A stretch of 64,000 bases of DNA from the NCBI GenBank assembly GCA_024362935.1, contig JANCRA010000028.1, forward strand, positions 8,056,476 to 8,120,475, read 5' to 3'. Under the pieces are notes generated by a model, which saw nothing but the letters and a program-made list of their open reading frames with translations, was not told the DNA's origin and made no database searches. Below are positions 7,861 through 17,642 of the stretch, piece by piece. This stretch comes from Setophaga petechia. Lineage: Eukaryota > Chordata > Aves > Passeriformes > Parulidae. The stretch's first letter is position 1; the number at the start of each line of letters is the position of its first letter. Both the position numbers and the translations under genes were made by a program.

Positions 7861-9203
7861 GTGAGCGATGCTGAGCTGGGAGGGCAATGGCTGCCACCAG
7901 CCTGCGCCCTCCCTGCCAGCACCCATCCCTTTTTGTCCCGAATTCAGGGCTGGCCAAACCCTGTCCCAGGCACCCCACATTGGCTCCCCTTCACCAGGGG
8001 ACCGGGGTTATGGGGTGAAACCCCAAGAACCCAGGTGGGAGGGATGGCCCTGCTCGGGGTGCCCTGCTCAGCTCAGGGGGTGCCAGCGGGACACCCCAGG
8101 ATTAGCAGCCGGCCTGGGGAAGCCCATCACGATGCTTTGCTGTACCAGGAGGTTGTGCAAGAGGCTGCGGCTGTGAGAAAGGAGAAGTGAAAGTGTGAAG
8201 CGAGAGGCGGCTCCCCCCGCGCCAAGGGGGGTACCCCATGCTGCACCCCAAGCCCAGCAGCTTTTTCAGCGACAGTTAGAGGGATAAAGCCGGGGGAAAC
8301 GTGGCTCTGCCTCCCCCTCCTCCTCACTCCGAGCCACCGCAAGCCCCCAGCCCACCCCAGCCACCGCCACCGCCACCGCACATCTGGGCGCCAGCGCTGC
8401 GCGCCCCTCCCGCTCTCTGCTCTCCCCCCTCACCAGCAAATTACGCCCGACTGCCCTTCCCTCCCTGCTCCCCAGAACCCCTTCCCACATTATCTCCACT
8501 CAGCGGACACGACCTTCCACCCTCTGCACCCCAAAACGCGACCACCCTCTCCAGCCTCCCCAACCCATGGGTGCCCCTCCCGCTCTGCCCATCAGCACCC
8601 GTCCCTCGGGCGGGGCGGCGAGCGAAACCCCTCTGCTCCATCGCTCCCCAGCCCCGTCCGCCCCGTCGGGTCCCACCTGCCGGGGAGGAGCCGCCGCCGG
8701 TACCGGGCGGGGTGGAGCGCACCGGGAGCCGCTAGATGGCGCCCTACGAGCGGTACCGACGGGGGGGACACTTCGCTCTTTGCCCGGGGACACCCCCGGT
8801 CCCCCCCGCTCCGGGGCTCCCGGCCCCACCCGGGCTGTCCCCGGGCAAAGAGCGATGTGCTGAGGATCGAGACCCCCGAGGGGGCGGTCGGGGCGCGGCA
8901 GGAGAAGACCGGGAGGAGGGAAAAACCGGGCTGGGAGGAGGAGGAGGAGACCGGGATGGGGAGGGAGGGGTGTGTAAAGGGGGGGGCCCGGCTTGTCGGT
9001 GCCCCGCCCGGGGATGGGAGGAGGAAAACCTCCCGCCGTCCCTTTAACAGCCAGCGGCGCTGCTCGGAGTTCAGGCCGGGGTCAGGGGGAGTTCGCAGCC
9101 CGGGTTTCACCTCCGAGCTGGCGGCGTCGGGAACCCCGAGGAACCGCTGCTGCTTCTTCCACAACCACCTCCTCCTCCTCTTCCTCCTCCTCCCGTTCCG
9201 TAG
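7861..9203. other. HIC1 5' CpG island, left part
   Basis: Composition turns strongly CpG-rich from about 8.59 kb. No coding region is supported: frames on both strands are open simply because stop codons are rare in GC-rich sequence. It contains the perfect inverted repeat at 8773-8855 and runs into a CTCCTC pyrimidine tract at 9165-9200. Confidence 0.5.
8773..8855. repeat. Perfect 20-bp inverted repeat, 43-bp loop
   Basis: TCGCTCTTTGCCCGGGGACA at 8773-8792 is the exact reverse complement of 8836-8855. The 43-bp centre is C/G-rich. The arms could form a very stable hairpin in RNA from either strand, or a cruciform in DNA. The element is about 1.2 kb upstream of the HIC1 coding exon within the CpG island. 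No known microRNA is recognised in it. Confidence 0.95.
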
Positions 9204-9302
9204 GACCGGCCGGGAGCGCGGGGTATGGAGGAAGAGAAGCAGCAGAGGAAGAGGAGGGTGGAGGGGAGCAGCAACCGGCGGCGGCCCCCCCGGGGCTGAG
9301 CC

Positions 9303-9354
9303 ATGAGAGTTCACCGAGACCTCAGCTGGCTGGCGGAGGCCACCGGACGCCCAG
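9303..9354 (+). CDS. HIC1: Possible alternative first coding exon of HIC1
   Basis: An ATG at 9303 opens 52 nt that end in a consensus donor CCCAG|GTAAAA (GT at 9355). Splicing to the acceptor before 10041 adds 20 nt and keeps frame with the HIC1 ATG at 10061. HIC1 would gain 24 residues: 17 from this exon (beginning MRVHRDLSW), then a Gly at the junction and an Arg-rich bridge. Mammals also have an isoform with a short N-terminal extension of different sequence. The exon could start at a promoter in the CpG island, or be internal after a pyrimidine tract ending at TAG/9204. It could equally be a 5' UTR whose ATG is not used. Confidence 0.35.
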
Positions 9355-9844
9355 GTAAAAGGAGGGGGGAACACCCCGAAATCCGGGGAAATCAGCCGAA
9401 AAAGCCGCTCCGCGGGCTCTTGGCTTCACGCACCTGGGCGGGGGGCACCGGCACCGGGACGGAGGCGGGGAGGGGAGGTCCCGCTGCCCCCCACACCCCC
9501 GACCGTCCCCCCGCTCACCTCGAGGGGGGGAGAGGAAACGGGGGCGGGGGGCGCCCGGGGGGTCCGGCCCGCCGACTCCCGGGACCGGGGCGCATAAGAA
9601 GCGGGGAGGCGCGGCGGGGAGCGGGACCGCGGCGGGGCGCGGGGACCGGCGGGCGGGCACCGGCTCGGGGTGTCCCCCCCTGCTCTCCTCCGGCAGGTGG
9701 GCGCGGGGTCTCGGGATCCCACGGCTGGCGGGGCCGGGGCGCGGCACTGGCGGCGGCGGCGGCGGGTGATGTCACTTTCTCCAAAACCCTCCGGGGGTTT
9801 TCGCCCCCCTCCCGCCCCCCCGACCCGCCGAGAAACGAGCCCCC

Positions 9845-9851
9845 ATATAAG
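9845..9851 (+). promoter_or_regulatory. HIC1 TATA box (ATATAAG)
   Basis: CCCCATATAAGCGG sits in the CpG island about 190 bp before the HIC1 coding-exon acceptor. Mammalian HIC1 also has a TATA-containing promoter just upstream of a short non-coding first exon. An ATF/CRE-like TGATGTCA lies at 9767-9774, about 75 bp upstream of the box. Confidence 0.65.
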
Positions 9852-9876
9852 CGGTGGCACCGGCCGGGCGGCCGCG

Positions 9877-9947
9877 CAGAGCGGCCGGGACTCAGCGGAG
9901 CGTGGGGCTCAGACCCGCCCCCGCCACGCCGCCCACCCCACGCGTGG
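9877..9947 (+). other. HIC1: Predicted non-coding first exon of HIC1
   Basis: A start about 30 bp after the TATA box and a donor GCGTGG|GTGAAG (GT at 9948) define an exon of about 70 nt with no ATG. Joined to the acceptor at 10040/10041 it gives a short 5' UTR and initiation at 10061. The donor is acceptable rather than strong; the start is inferred from TATA spacing. Confidence 0.45.
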
Positions 9948-10060
9948 GTGAAGCCCCGGCCGCGCACGTCGAGCCCCCCGCGCGTTGCGGCGGGCACCGG
10001 GGCCGGGCACGGCGCTGACGGGGCGGCCGCTCTGTTGCAGGGCGGCGGGCGAGGAGCGGG

Positions 10061-11986
10061 ATGCTGGACGCCATGGAGGTGCCGAGCCACTCGCGGCAGC
10101 TGCTGCTGCAGCTGAACACGCAGCGCACCAAGGGCTTCCTGTGCGACGTGATCATCGTGGTGCAGAACGCGCTTTTCCGTGCGCACAAGAACATCCTGGC
10201 CGCCAGCAGCGCCTACCTCAAGTCGCTGGTGGTCCACGACAACCTGCTCAACCTGGACCATGAGATGGTGAGCCCCGGCATCTTCCGCCTCATCCTCGAC
10301 TTCATCTACACCGGCCGCCTGGCCGAGTGCGAGCCGGGCAGCGAGCAGAGCCTGGGTGCTGTGCTGGCTGCCGCCAGCTACCTCCAGATCCCCGGCTTGG
10401 TGGCCCTCTGCAAGAAGAAGCTGAAGCGCAGCGGCAAGTACTGCCACCTGCGCGGGGGCTACGCGCCCTACAAGCTGGGCCGCGGGCTGCGGGCCGCCAC
10501 GCCGGTCATCCAGGCTTGCTACTCGGGGACGCCACGGCCCGTGGACCTGCCTCCCGTGGAGCCGGCGGCGCCTCTCAACACTCAGTGCGGGGAGCTCTAC
10601 GCCTCGGCCGCCCAGGGCGCCCCGCTGCACCCCCACGGGCTGTGCCCGCCCGAGCGCCACTGCTCGCCGCCCTGCGGCCTCGACCTCTCCAAGAAGAGCC
10701 CCACCGGCCCCTCCGCCCAGCTCCTGCCCACCGACCGCCTGCTGCCCAGCGAGCCCCGCGAGCCCTCGCTGCCCCCACGGCACGACAGCCCCCCCGTCAG
10801 CGCCGGCCTCCTGGGCAGCCACGCCGCTGCCTACAAGGACTCCCCGCCGGGCGCTGAGCCGGGGGGACACCCCCACGCCCCCGACCCCTTCCGCAGCACG
10901 CCGCCCTGCCCCGAGCCCCCGCTGCCCCGCGCCGACGGGCGAGAGCTGATGTACCGCTGGATGAAGCACGAGCCCCTGGGCCCCTACCTGGACGAGGGGG
11001 AGGCGGAGAAGGAGCTGGAGCGGGAGGAGAAGGCCGAATCGCCGCCTGCGGCACCGCAGCCCCGCTACCCCAGCGTGGAGAGCAACGACCTGGAGCCTGA
11101 CAACAGCACGAGCGAGGAGACGGGCAGCAGCGAGGGCCCCTCGCCCGGAGACGCGCTGGACCGATACTGCAACCACCTGGGCTACGAGCCGGAGAGCCTG
11201 GGCGACAACCTGTACGTCTGCATCCCCTGCGGCAAGGGCTTCCCCAGCTCCGAGCAGCTGAACGCCCACGTGGAGGCCCACAACGAAGAGGAGCTCTATC
11301 ACAAGGCGGCGGCCGAGCAGGCCGTGCCCTTCCTGGACAAAGGTGGCCCGGGGCTGGGTGACATCTTGCGGCCTTACCGCTGCTCCTCCTGCGACAAGTC
11401 CTACAAGGACCCGGCCACGCTGCGGCAGCACGAGAAGACGCACTGGCTGACGCGCCCCTACCCCTGCACCATCTGCGGCAAGAAGTTCACGCAGCGCGGC
11501 ACCATGACCCGCCACATGCGCAGCCACCTCGGCCTGAAGCCCTTCGCCTGCGACGCCTGCGGGATGCGCTTCACCCGCCAGTACCGCCTGACCGAGCACA
11601 TGCGCATCCACTCGGGCGAGAAGCCCTACGAGTGCCAGGTGTGCGGCGGCAAGTTCGCCCAGCAGCGCAACCTCATCAGCCACATGAAGATGCACGCGGC
11701 CGGCCCCGACGGCAAAGCCAAGCTGGACTTCCCCGACAGCGTCTACGCCATGGCCCGGCTCACCGCCGACCAGCTGGGGCTCAAGCAGGAGAAGGCGGCC
11801 GAGCTGCTGTCCCACACCTCGCACTTCCTCAGCGACCCCAAGGCCATGGAGAGCCTCTACCCCCTGGCCAAGTTCACGGCCGAGCACCTGGGGCTGAGCC
11901 AGGACAAGGCGGCCGAGGTGCTGGCGCAGGCTCCACACCTCCACACCGAGGCCGCCCGGACCATAGAGCGATACTCGCCCCCCTAG
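10061..11986 (+). CDS. HIC1: HIC1 transcriptional repressor, main coding exon
   Basis: Hypermethylated in cancer 1 is a nuclear sequence-specific repressor that recruits CtBP, SIRT1 and other corepressors and acts with p53. The 641-aa protein starts MLDAMEVPSHS. Residues about 10-125 form the BTB/POZ dimerisation domain (FLCDVIIVVQNALFRAHKNI, LDFIYTGRL). A GLDLSKK CtBP-binding motif lies at 206-212 and a MKHEP SUMO/acetylation motif at 301-305. There are five C2H2 fingers: one isolated at about 385-407, then four in tandem at about 439-461, 467-489, 495-517 and 523-545. All zinc ligands are present. The C-terminal tail ends TIERYSPP. The whole coding frame is in one exon after the acceptor TCTGTTGCAG (exon from 10041). 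It is shorter than the mammalian protein (about 714 aa without N-terminal extension), mainly in the low-complexity linkers. Chicken gamma-FBP-B is the avian orthologue. Confidence 0.98.
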   Translation: MLDAMEVPSHSRQLLLQLNTQRTKGFLCDVIIVVQNALFRAHKNILAASSAYLKSLVVHDNLLNLDHEMVSPGIFRLILDFIYTGRLAECEPGSEQSLGAVLAAASYLQIPGLVALCKKKLKRSGKYCHLRGGYAPYKLGRGLRAATPVIQACYSGTPRPVDLPPVEPAAPLNTQCGELYASAAQGAPLHPHGLCPPERHCSPPCGLDLSKKSPTGPSAQLLPTDRLLPSEPREPSLPPRHDSPPVSAGLLGSHAAAYKDSPPGAEPGGHPHAPDPFRSTPPCPEPPLPRADGRELMYRWMKHEPLGPYLDEGEAEKELEREEKAESPPAAPQPRYPSVESNDLEPDNSTSEETGSSEGPSPGDALDRYCNHLGYEPESLGDNLYVCIPCGKGFPSSEQLNAHVEAHNEEELYHKAAAEQAVPFLDKGGPGLGDILRPYRCSSCDKSYKDPATLRQHEKTHWLTRPYPCTICGKKFTQRGTMTRHMRSHLGLKPFACDACGMRFTRQYRLTEHMRIHSGEKPYECQVCGGKFAQQRNLISHMKMHAAGPDGKAKLDFPDSVYAMARLTADQLGLKQEKAAELLSHTSHFLSDPKAMESLYPLAKFTAEHLGLSQDKAAEVLAQAPHLHTEAARTIERYSPP

Positions 11987-13475
11987 CACCGGCCTGGCCG
12001 GGGGGCTGGGGGGGCCGCTGGGCTCCCCTCGCTGCCCCGTGTGGAGCTGGGGGGGGGCGAGAGGTGATGGGTGCTCGTCCCCAGGCGCTGCCGACGGTCC
12101 CGGAGAACTCGCTCAGTAGCGAAGGTGCCATGAGAGCTGCTCCGGGATGGATGGACGGCGTGTCCCTCGGGAGAAGCCGATAAATCAGGGACTGACCCCG
12201 CGGCACCTCCGCCCCTGGCCGTGGGGGGTGCCGGGACCACGGCACCGGGCGGCAGCGACGCACAAGCTGTGAGGCCGGGCTGCGCCCCGAGGCTTTGGAG
12301 GACATGAGCCCGCTCCTTACCTCAGGGCCGCCCCCGGGCCAGGGGACGCCCTCGGCAGCCGCAGCGTCGCTCCGGCCCCGCGCTGGGAGCCGCCGGCGCT
12401 CGGCTTTGCCGCGACGGGACCCGGACTGTGCCTCCCCGAGCGCCGTGAGTAGCTCGTCCGTCGTGGCCGGAGCGACGGCTCCGTGCGAGCGGGAGCGGCC
12501 AGCGCTGGGCTGGGGCCGTGTGCCCGAGCATCCCCCGGGGGCTCGGGACGGACTGACGGAGGGGACGGTGCGGGCTGAGCAGCAGGCGCGGGACGGGGGA
12601 GCGGCGGTCACGTCCATGCTGGGGGGGCCGGGGAATCGCGATGCTCCTCGCCCCGAAGCAAGCACTGACCTCCCGTCCCCAGCGCAGGGGCTCAGCCGGC
12701 TGCTCCCCGTGTTTTTGGGAGGTGGGGCAGGGCCTGTCCCAGACTGAGCCCCTGGGCCCTGCCTCGCCATCAGGGATGCCCGGGGCACCCGGGCCAGCGC
12801 CGGGACCGGGCGGATTCGCCCTCGGGCGGCCACACTCGCCTTGATTATTTTTTATTTTTTTATTTTTTGCCAAAGACGCCCGTCTCCAGCGCGGCCGGGC
12901 CGGGCCGGGGGGTCCATGACAAAGACAAAGCGGTCTCTGGTTTGTCAGCTACGGGAGGTGGGCAGGGGCTGCGGGAAGGGGCGGTGGGGCAGAGCCCGGG
13001 GGGTGATGTGACCTGGGGCTGAGTCCCCCCCCCGGGCACCTTCAGCCACCACCGCAGCCCCTCTCCCACCTTCTGCTCGGTGTGGGCCAAGTCCCCCCCG
13101 CCTGGACCCCCCCGGCCCGTGCCCTGACCCCTCCGTTGGGGCAAATGTGAAGCTTCTCCCCCCTCCTGAGCCCCCTCCTCTCCTTTGCACACGAGGCTCC
13201 GGGCGGCCGCACGCAGCGACTGCCCCTGGCCTCGCAGCCACTGTGCCTTAGCCTGAGCTGCCGCTCCTGCCCAGCTGCCCCCGGGGCTGTCCCGGTCCCC
13301 CGGAGCTGCCGTGGGGTGACCGGCGGCGGTGGCAGCACCCAAAGCACAGCTGGCAGCGCCCAGCGGGGCCCCGGCCCCCCCTGTATCACGTCCAATTTGT
13401 ACACGGGCTTCTCGCCCTTTTTTTTTTCTATAGTCGAAACGGAATGAGCAATAAAGTGACATTAACACGCGTGGC
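11987..13475 (+). other. HIC1: HIC1 3' UTR
   Basis: The non-coding sequence from the TAG at 11984-11986 to shortly after the poly(A) signal at 13450 is about 1.5 kb and GC-rich. It has one AU-rich island at 12845-12870 (TGATTATTTTTTATTTTTTT and following), which could bind AU-rich-element proteins. Open frames seen on both strands here are by-products of high GC. Confidence 0.8.
13450..13455 (+). terminator. HIC1 poly(A) signal AATAAA
   Basis: GAGCAATAAAGTGACATT is a canonical hexamer. It is followed within 20-40 bp by GTGG and GCGTTCTTCTCTGG sequence suited to a downstream element. Cleavage is expected near 13470. Confidence 0.85.
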
Positions 13476-13759
13476 CTCGCGTTCTTCTCTGGGGAGGGGC
13501 TTGGATGGCGCAGGGCTGAAGCTGAGCACGGCTGGGAGTGACCCCGGGGGTCATCTGGGGGTGCAGAGCTGCAGGGAGGGGACCCAAGGGGCTCTGTTTT
13601 GCATCTGGTTAGCCCAGACCCCCTCAGCTGGGGGCAGCAGCAGATGCAGGTGGGACAGAGCTGCTGTCATCCTTACAATGTGTCCCACTGCTGCCCCTCC
13701 CTGGTGTCCCCCACCCCAACCTCAGCAGCAACTCATGGGCTGACAACAAATGACACACC
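13476..13759. other. Gap between convergent HIC1 and SMG6 ends
   Basis: About 285 bp lie between the predicted HIC1 cleavage site and the distal SMG6 cleavage site. No gene is recognised. The minus-strand G/T-rich stretch at about 13725-13760 probably serves SMG6 poly(A) site definition. Confidence 0.6.
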
Positions 13760-13775
13760 ACGCTGCACTGACACG

Positions 13776-13781
13776 TTTAAT
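13776..13781 (-). terminator. SMG6 distal poly(A) signal ATTAAA
   Basis: The minus strand reads TTTTTAGTATTAAACGTGTC. ATTAAA is followed by a good G/T-rich downstream element (GTGGTGTGTCATTTGTTGTC). Sequence quality favours it over the proximal site. Confidence 0.7.
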
Positions 13782-15560
13782 ACTAAAAATTATTAAAACC
13801 AACTCAACATCCCGAACGCGGGCGCTGCCCCAAGACAAGGGCTCCCAACAGCCTGGCAGGGATGGCCCCAGGCGCTCAAGCTCTGCTCACTGTTGTGCCA
13901 CCTGGTCTGGTGGCACCAAAACTGTCCCATGGCTGAGCCTGTGACACGTCTGGCAGAGCTGCAAGGCCCTCCAGGCTGGTGGTACCTCGGAAGGGAGCGC
14001 TGGGGCAGCGCCGTAAGAAAACAAACACTGAAACACACCCGGCGTGGAGGAGAAGGCAAAGTCTCTGCAAAGCTGGCAGCCAGCACGGTGTGGGCAGGGA
14101 ATCAGGGTGTGGGTGCTGTGCCAAAGGCTCCGTGTGCCCCACAGCAGCCGTGGGCACCCCAAAGTCTCTGTGCCCGGTGCCCTGGGCTGGGCACTGCTCT
14201 GGCACAGGTCATCCAGCACAGTCTGTGTGTCCATCGCGCTGCTGAAGCTCTGACCCTGCTGCTGGCCCTGCCCTGGGGCTGGGGGCTGGCACAGGGGTGG
14301 CTGGCACAGGGGTGGCTGAGCTTCTGATGCAGACTCTGGGTCTGAGCCATGCACACAGGAAAGGAAAACGCTGGGCTCTGTCCTGCTGCTTCCTCTGCCC
14401 CCTCTGACACTTCCCTCCCACGGCTGCGGCGCCCCAGCGGGGACCAGGGGTGGCCTTGGGGCTGCTCCCACCCTGGCTCATGGGACTGGGACTTGACAGA
14501 GCTCCAGGGGCTCTGGTTCAGGGATTAATGCTCCCTCTTAGCTTCTGTATCTGGTGTGTCACTGGGGATGGGACACTTGGTGATGAGACAAGGTGGGGTG
14601 TGGAAGGCTTAGCAGCACCCCGACCCCAAATCCAAGTGAAAAATAACCCAGGGACGAGGCAATGGCTCCATCCATGGACCCTCTCAGCTAGGCAAATAAT
14701 GGGGCTGAGCATTTCTGTGGTTCTCTCTGACCCTGCAGCCATAGGCAGAAGCCAGATCCCACATGGAAGAGGGGCCTGTGGCAATGTGAGGACACACAGT
14801 ACCCAGGGGACAGCTGGTCCTGGGGTCCTTGGAGAATTCTGTTAGCCTCACACTGAGTCCTAGGTCAAAAGAGTGCCTAAAGGTAGCAGGGTAGGACTAA
14901 GGGCTTTGGGGGAGAAAAAAGGGACAAGGAACAGCTGGGGTGGGCAGGGGATCAGGACAAAGCAGCTGTGGGGGTGTTCAAAGCCTCCCCCAGCAAAGCA
15001 GGCAGGGCACACACCTGAAAACTAACCTACACTGAAAAAATGAAACTGAACAAGCAAACCTCGCACCACGGAGAGGACAAAGCCCTCTGCAAGCAGCACT
15101 CCTGCGTGGGGCAGCACACGGTGGGGAAGGGGATGGGGACCTGGGGCTGTCTGGCCATGCAGGACAAATAGGCTGGGGCAGGGGGAAACCTGCCCTCAAA
15201 ATCCACGGCCTCTCCAAGGGGTACAGGCTGGACTAAACAATCCCAAAGTCTGTGCCGGCGTGTCCCCAATCTCTGCCCTACGCAGCCTACAAACCCAAAG
15301 AGCCACCAAGGCGTGACTCGAGCTCTCTGCACCCAAGCAAACCAAGCAAAAGGCTGGTGGTGATCCAGCACAGGGCTCACCCAAAGCTTCCCTCGCCAGC
15401 GGGGCTCTCCAGCTCCGCGCTGGCACTGCCCAAAGGCCGGCGGGCCCCTCAAGGGCCCAGCCTCCACGTGAACCATCCACAGCAATGACCTTCCCAGCTG
15501 CTCTGCCCTCGGGGGGCCCTTCTCAGCACGGCCATTCCGGGGTGGGTTGAAGACGTGGCG

Positions 15561-15566
15561 TTTATT
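15561..15566 (-). terminator. SMG6 proximal poly(A) signal AATAAA
   Basis: The minus strand reads GAACAATAAACGCC, about 115 nt after the stop codon. The hexamer is canonical, but the sequence after it is C-rich and lacks an obvious G/T-rich element, so use may be weak or alternative. Confidence 0.5.
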
Positions 15567-15679
15567 GTTCGTGGTGGGCTGGCGGCGGTGGCGGCGCGGT
15601 GAGGCGGCCGCTGGAGCCGGGCTCCCGCCGTCAGGGGCTGCGTGACTCCCTCAGGGGCCCTGGGCCCCCCTTGGCCTCC

Positions 15680-15810
15680 TCAGCCCTCCTGAGCCCACTT
15701 GAGGAAGGTGGGGATGTCCCGCACCGGCACGTTGCGGGTCAGCGCTTTGACTCGCAGGTTCCGGTCGTCCGTCAGCAAAACCACTTCCCTGAGCAAACGG
15801 ATGGGATCGT
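15680..15810 (-). CDS. SMG6: SMG6 last coding exon (end of PIN domain)
   Basis: SMG6 (EST1A) is the endonuclease that cuts mRNA near premature stop codons in nonsense-mediated decay. This exon begins after CTCGTTGCAG (AG at 15812-15811) with the last two bases of a split Asp codon. It encodes 42 residues (DPIRLLREVVLLTDDRNLRV through RDIPTFLKWAQEG) and stops with TGA. The LLTDD aspartates (codons 15769-15764) include the third catalytic acid of the PIN active site. The C-terminal end matches the known vertebrate protein (mammals end TFLTWAQVG). Exon phase agrees with the donor at 17325. Confidence 0.97.
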
Positions 15811-17324
15811 CTGCAACGAGACACACACACGGGGCACAGTGAAGCTCTGACCTGCCCCAGGCCTTCATCCATCCCATGGTGTGCTCCCCTACCCTCCCTG
15901 CTCCTTGCCAAGCTTCCTGGTGGGCCTCGCACACGGCCCTGCATCCCCAAGGTCATCTGCTCCCCTCTCTGTGCTGCCCAGGGGTGATTTGTGATCATTG
16001 CCCACTGCCCACAGGGGTGGTGGACTGGCCACAGGCTGGGAAGAGGAGGTCCCTGCCTGACCCAGGCCAGGAAGACGGCCTGCGACCCTGGCTCCAGCAG
16101 GAAGCTGGTGCTATTATTCTGTTGATCTCATTATAAGATCTAAAGCCACCCCTTATTTTTTGTGGAGCTTTCTTGGAGTCGCCACTGACACCGAGGCGTT
16201 TCTGGCTGGGGCTCAGACAGACACTGGGAGTTGATGCCTGAGAAAGAACCAGAGGGATCTTGCCCCCAGATGGATGAGCTGCCCCGCACGCAACGCGCCC
16301 GGCTGGGATGTGGGAGCCACGCTTACGTGTGTGCGAGGCAGGGGAAGCATATGGGCTATGTGTAAGCAGCTGGGTCCTGTGACCAGAGCACTGTTCCTAT
16401 GAGCACAGGAAACACAGTGCCTCTGAGCCAGGACGGGAATGGAAAAAACAGAGTTTATGGGAGCCCAACATGGGCCCAGATTGGCTGCGCAGGGAGCAGC
16501 AGGACGAGGGGAAGGGGAGGGTGGCCAGGAATGCTGGGCTATGGTCACGGTGTTGGGGATGGGGATGGTGGGCAAGCACCTGGCTGGCCTGTGCTGGAAG
16601 GAAGGGAATTGGGGGCTCAGTGGGAAGGCAGGGCAGGGATTGGGAGCTGCCTCAAGTGGGAGCGGGAGGTTTTGCGCGGACACTTTAAGAAATGTGTAAC
16701 AATAAACATCCTCTGCCCCGCGCTGGTGACGCGCCTCCTTGTTACAAACCAGAGGCTGTCAGCTTGTCAGGCCCCATTCCCCATAATCCACATGATTTCA
16801 AAATTCAGCATCATTTGCACATAAACATTTGGTGACGGTTTCTCTGTGAATCTGACAAGTTAAGCTGCTAAGAATTCGTGCTGACAAATGCGGGTTGATT
16901 TCTTGGGCAGCTGCTGATGTGATTCCCATCCCTGCCGCCCTGGCAACAGCCTGGAGGCTGTCTGGTCCCAGCACACATGGCTGATGCCAACCAGGAATGC
17001 AGAGAATAAAGAGTCCTGGACAGAAGGCATCAGGGGTCATGGGGAGGAGGCATTTTCTGGTCCTTTGTCACAACAAAAATGAATCTGTGGATGTTTATGG
17101 TGTATTTGTCACAGGCTGGGGCATCCCCAAGGTGCCATGAGGTGACATTTGGCAATGAGGTGGGAGGGCCACAGCCTGGGGCTGACCGGAGGCAGGAGGT
17201 GGCACCTTGGTGTTGAAAGAGGCAAAATGCAGGAGGGAACAGATCCAAGGGCCATGAAAGAGAAACAGGAGGAGTCTGTGGAATGCCACAGAGAAGGGAC
17301 AAAGAGGATGTGAGGATGTCCCAC
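15811..17324 (-). other. SMG6: SMG6 last intron
   Basis: This is a 1.5-kb intron. It contains a non-repetitive, AT-richer block at about 16,680-16,960 with SOX-like (TTGTTACAAA) and homeodomain-like motifs that may be a conserved regulatory element. No nested gene is seen. Confidence 0.6.
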
Positions 17325-17406
17325 CTTTGTTGGAGGGCATGAAATCCTTGGCCTTGTCATTGCAATAGTGGAGGCAGCAGGACAGAATCAGGTCGTCATT
17401 GTTCCC
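17325..17406 (-). CDS. SMG6: SMG6 PIN-domain exon (NNDD motif)
   Basis: An 82-nt exon between CTTTTCCAG (AG at 17408-17407) and AACAAAG|GTGGGA. It encodes GNNDDLILSCCLHYCNDKAK then DFMPSNK plus the first base of a split Asp. The Asp pair in NNDD supplies the second catalytic acid of the PIN nuclease. It is nearly identical to the mammalian segment. Phase 0 in, phase 1 out, consistent with both neighbours. Confidence 0.97.
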
Positions 17407-17642
17407 CTGGAAAAGAAAGGGCAAGGTTACCCTCGGCAGGGAAAATTTGCACCCCCACCACCCTGACTGCTGCACTGCCTCGAGACACCCCAACACAGCT
17501 CAGTGACAGCAGGGACACAAGGGCCTGCTCAGCCAGCTGCAAAGTGGGGGCACAGAGCCACCCCCTGCCAGAGTTCATGGACCTCAGGGTCCCTGGTTTT
17601 CCCTGAGGAATTGGTGGCAAAGAGCTCCCCGATGCCCCGTAC

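Larger units (their letters stand above)
13760..15679 (-). other. SMG6: SMG6 3' UTR (long form)
   Basis: On the minus strand this runs from the TGA at 15682-15680 to cleavage near 13760, about 1.9 kb, similar in scale to mammalian SMG6 3' UTRs. A proximal AATAAA at 15566-15561 would cut it to about 130 nt. No conserved coding content is seen; frames on both strands are incidental. Confidence 0.7.

Noticed and set aside
9515..11989. An 824-codon open frame antisense to HIC1
   Set aside because: It mirrors the GC-rich HIC1 coding frame on the other strand. Its periodic Val/Leu/Gly composition is the usual antisense shadow, and no independent domain is recognisable.
12295..12873. Coding frames in the HIC1 3' UTR
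   Set aside because: GC-rich incidental frames with no domain, lying between the HIC1 stop codon and its poly(A) signal.
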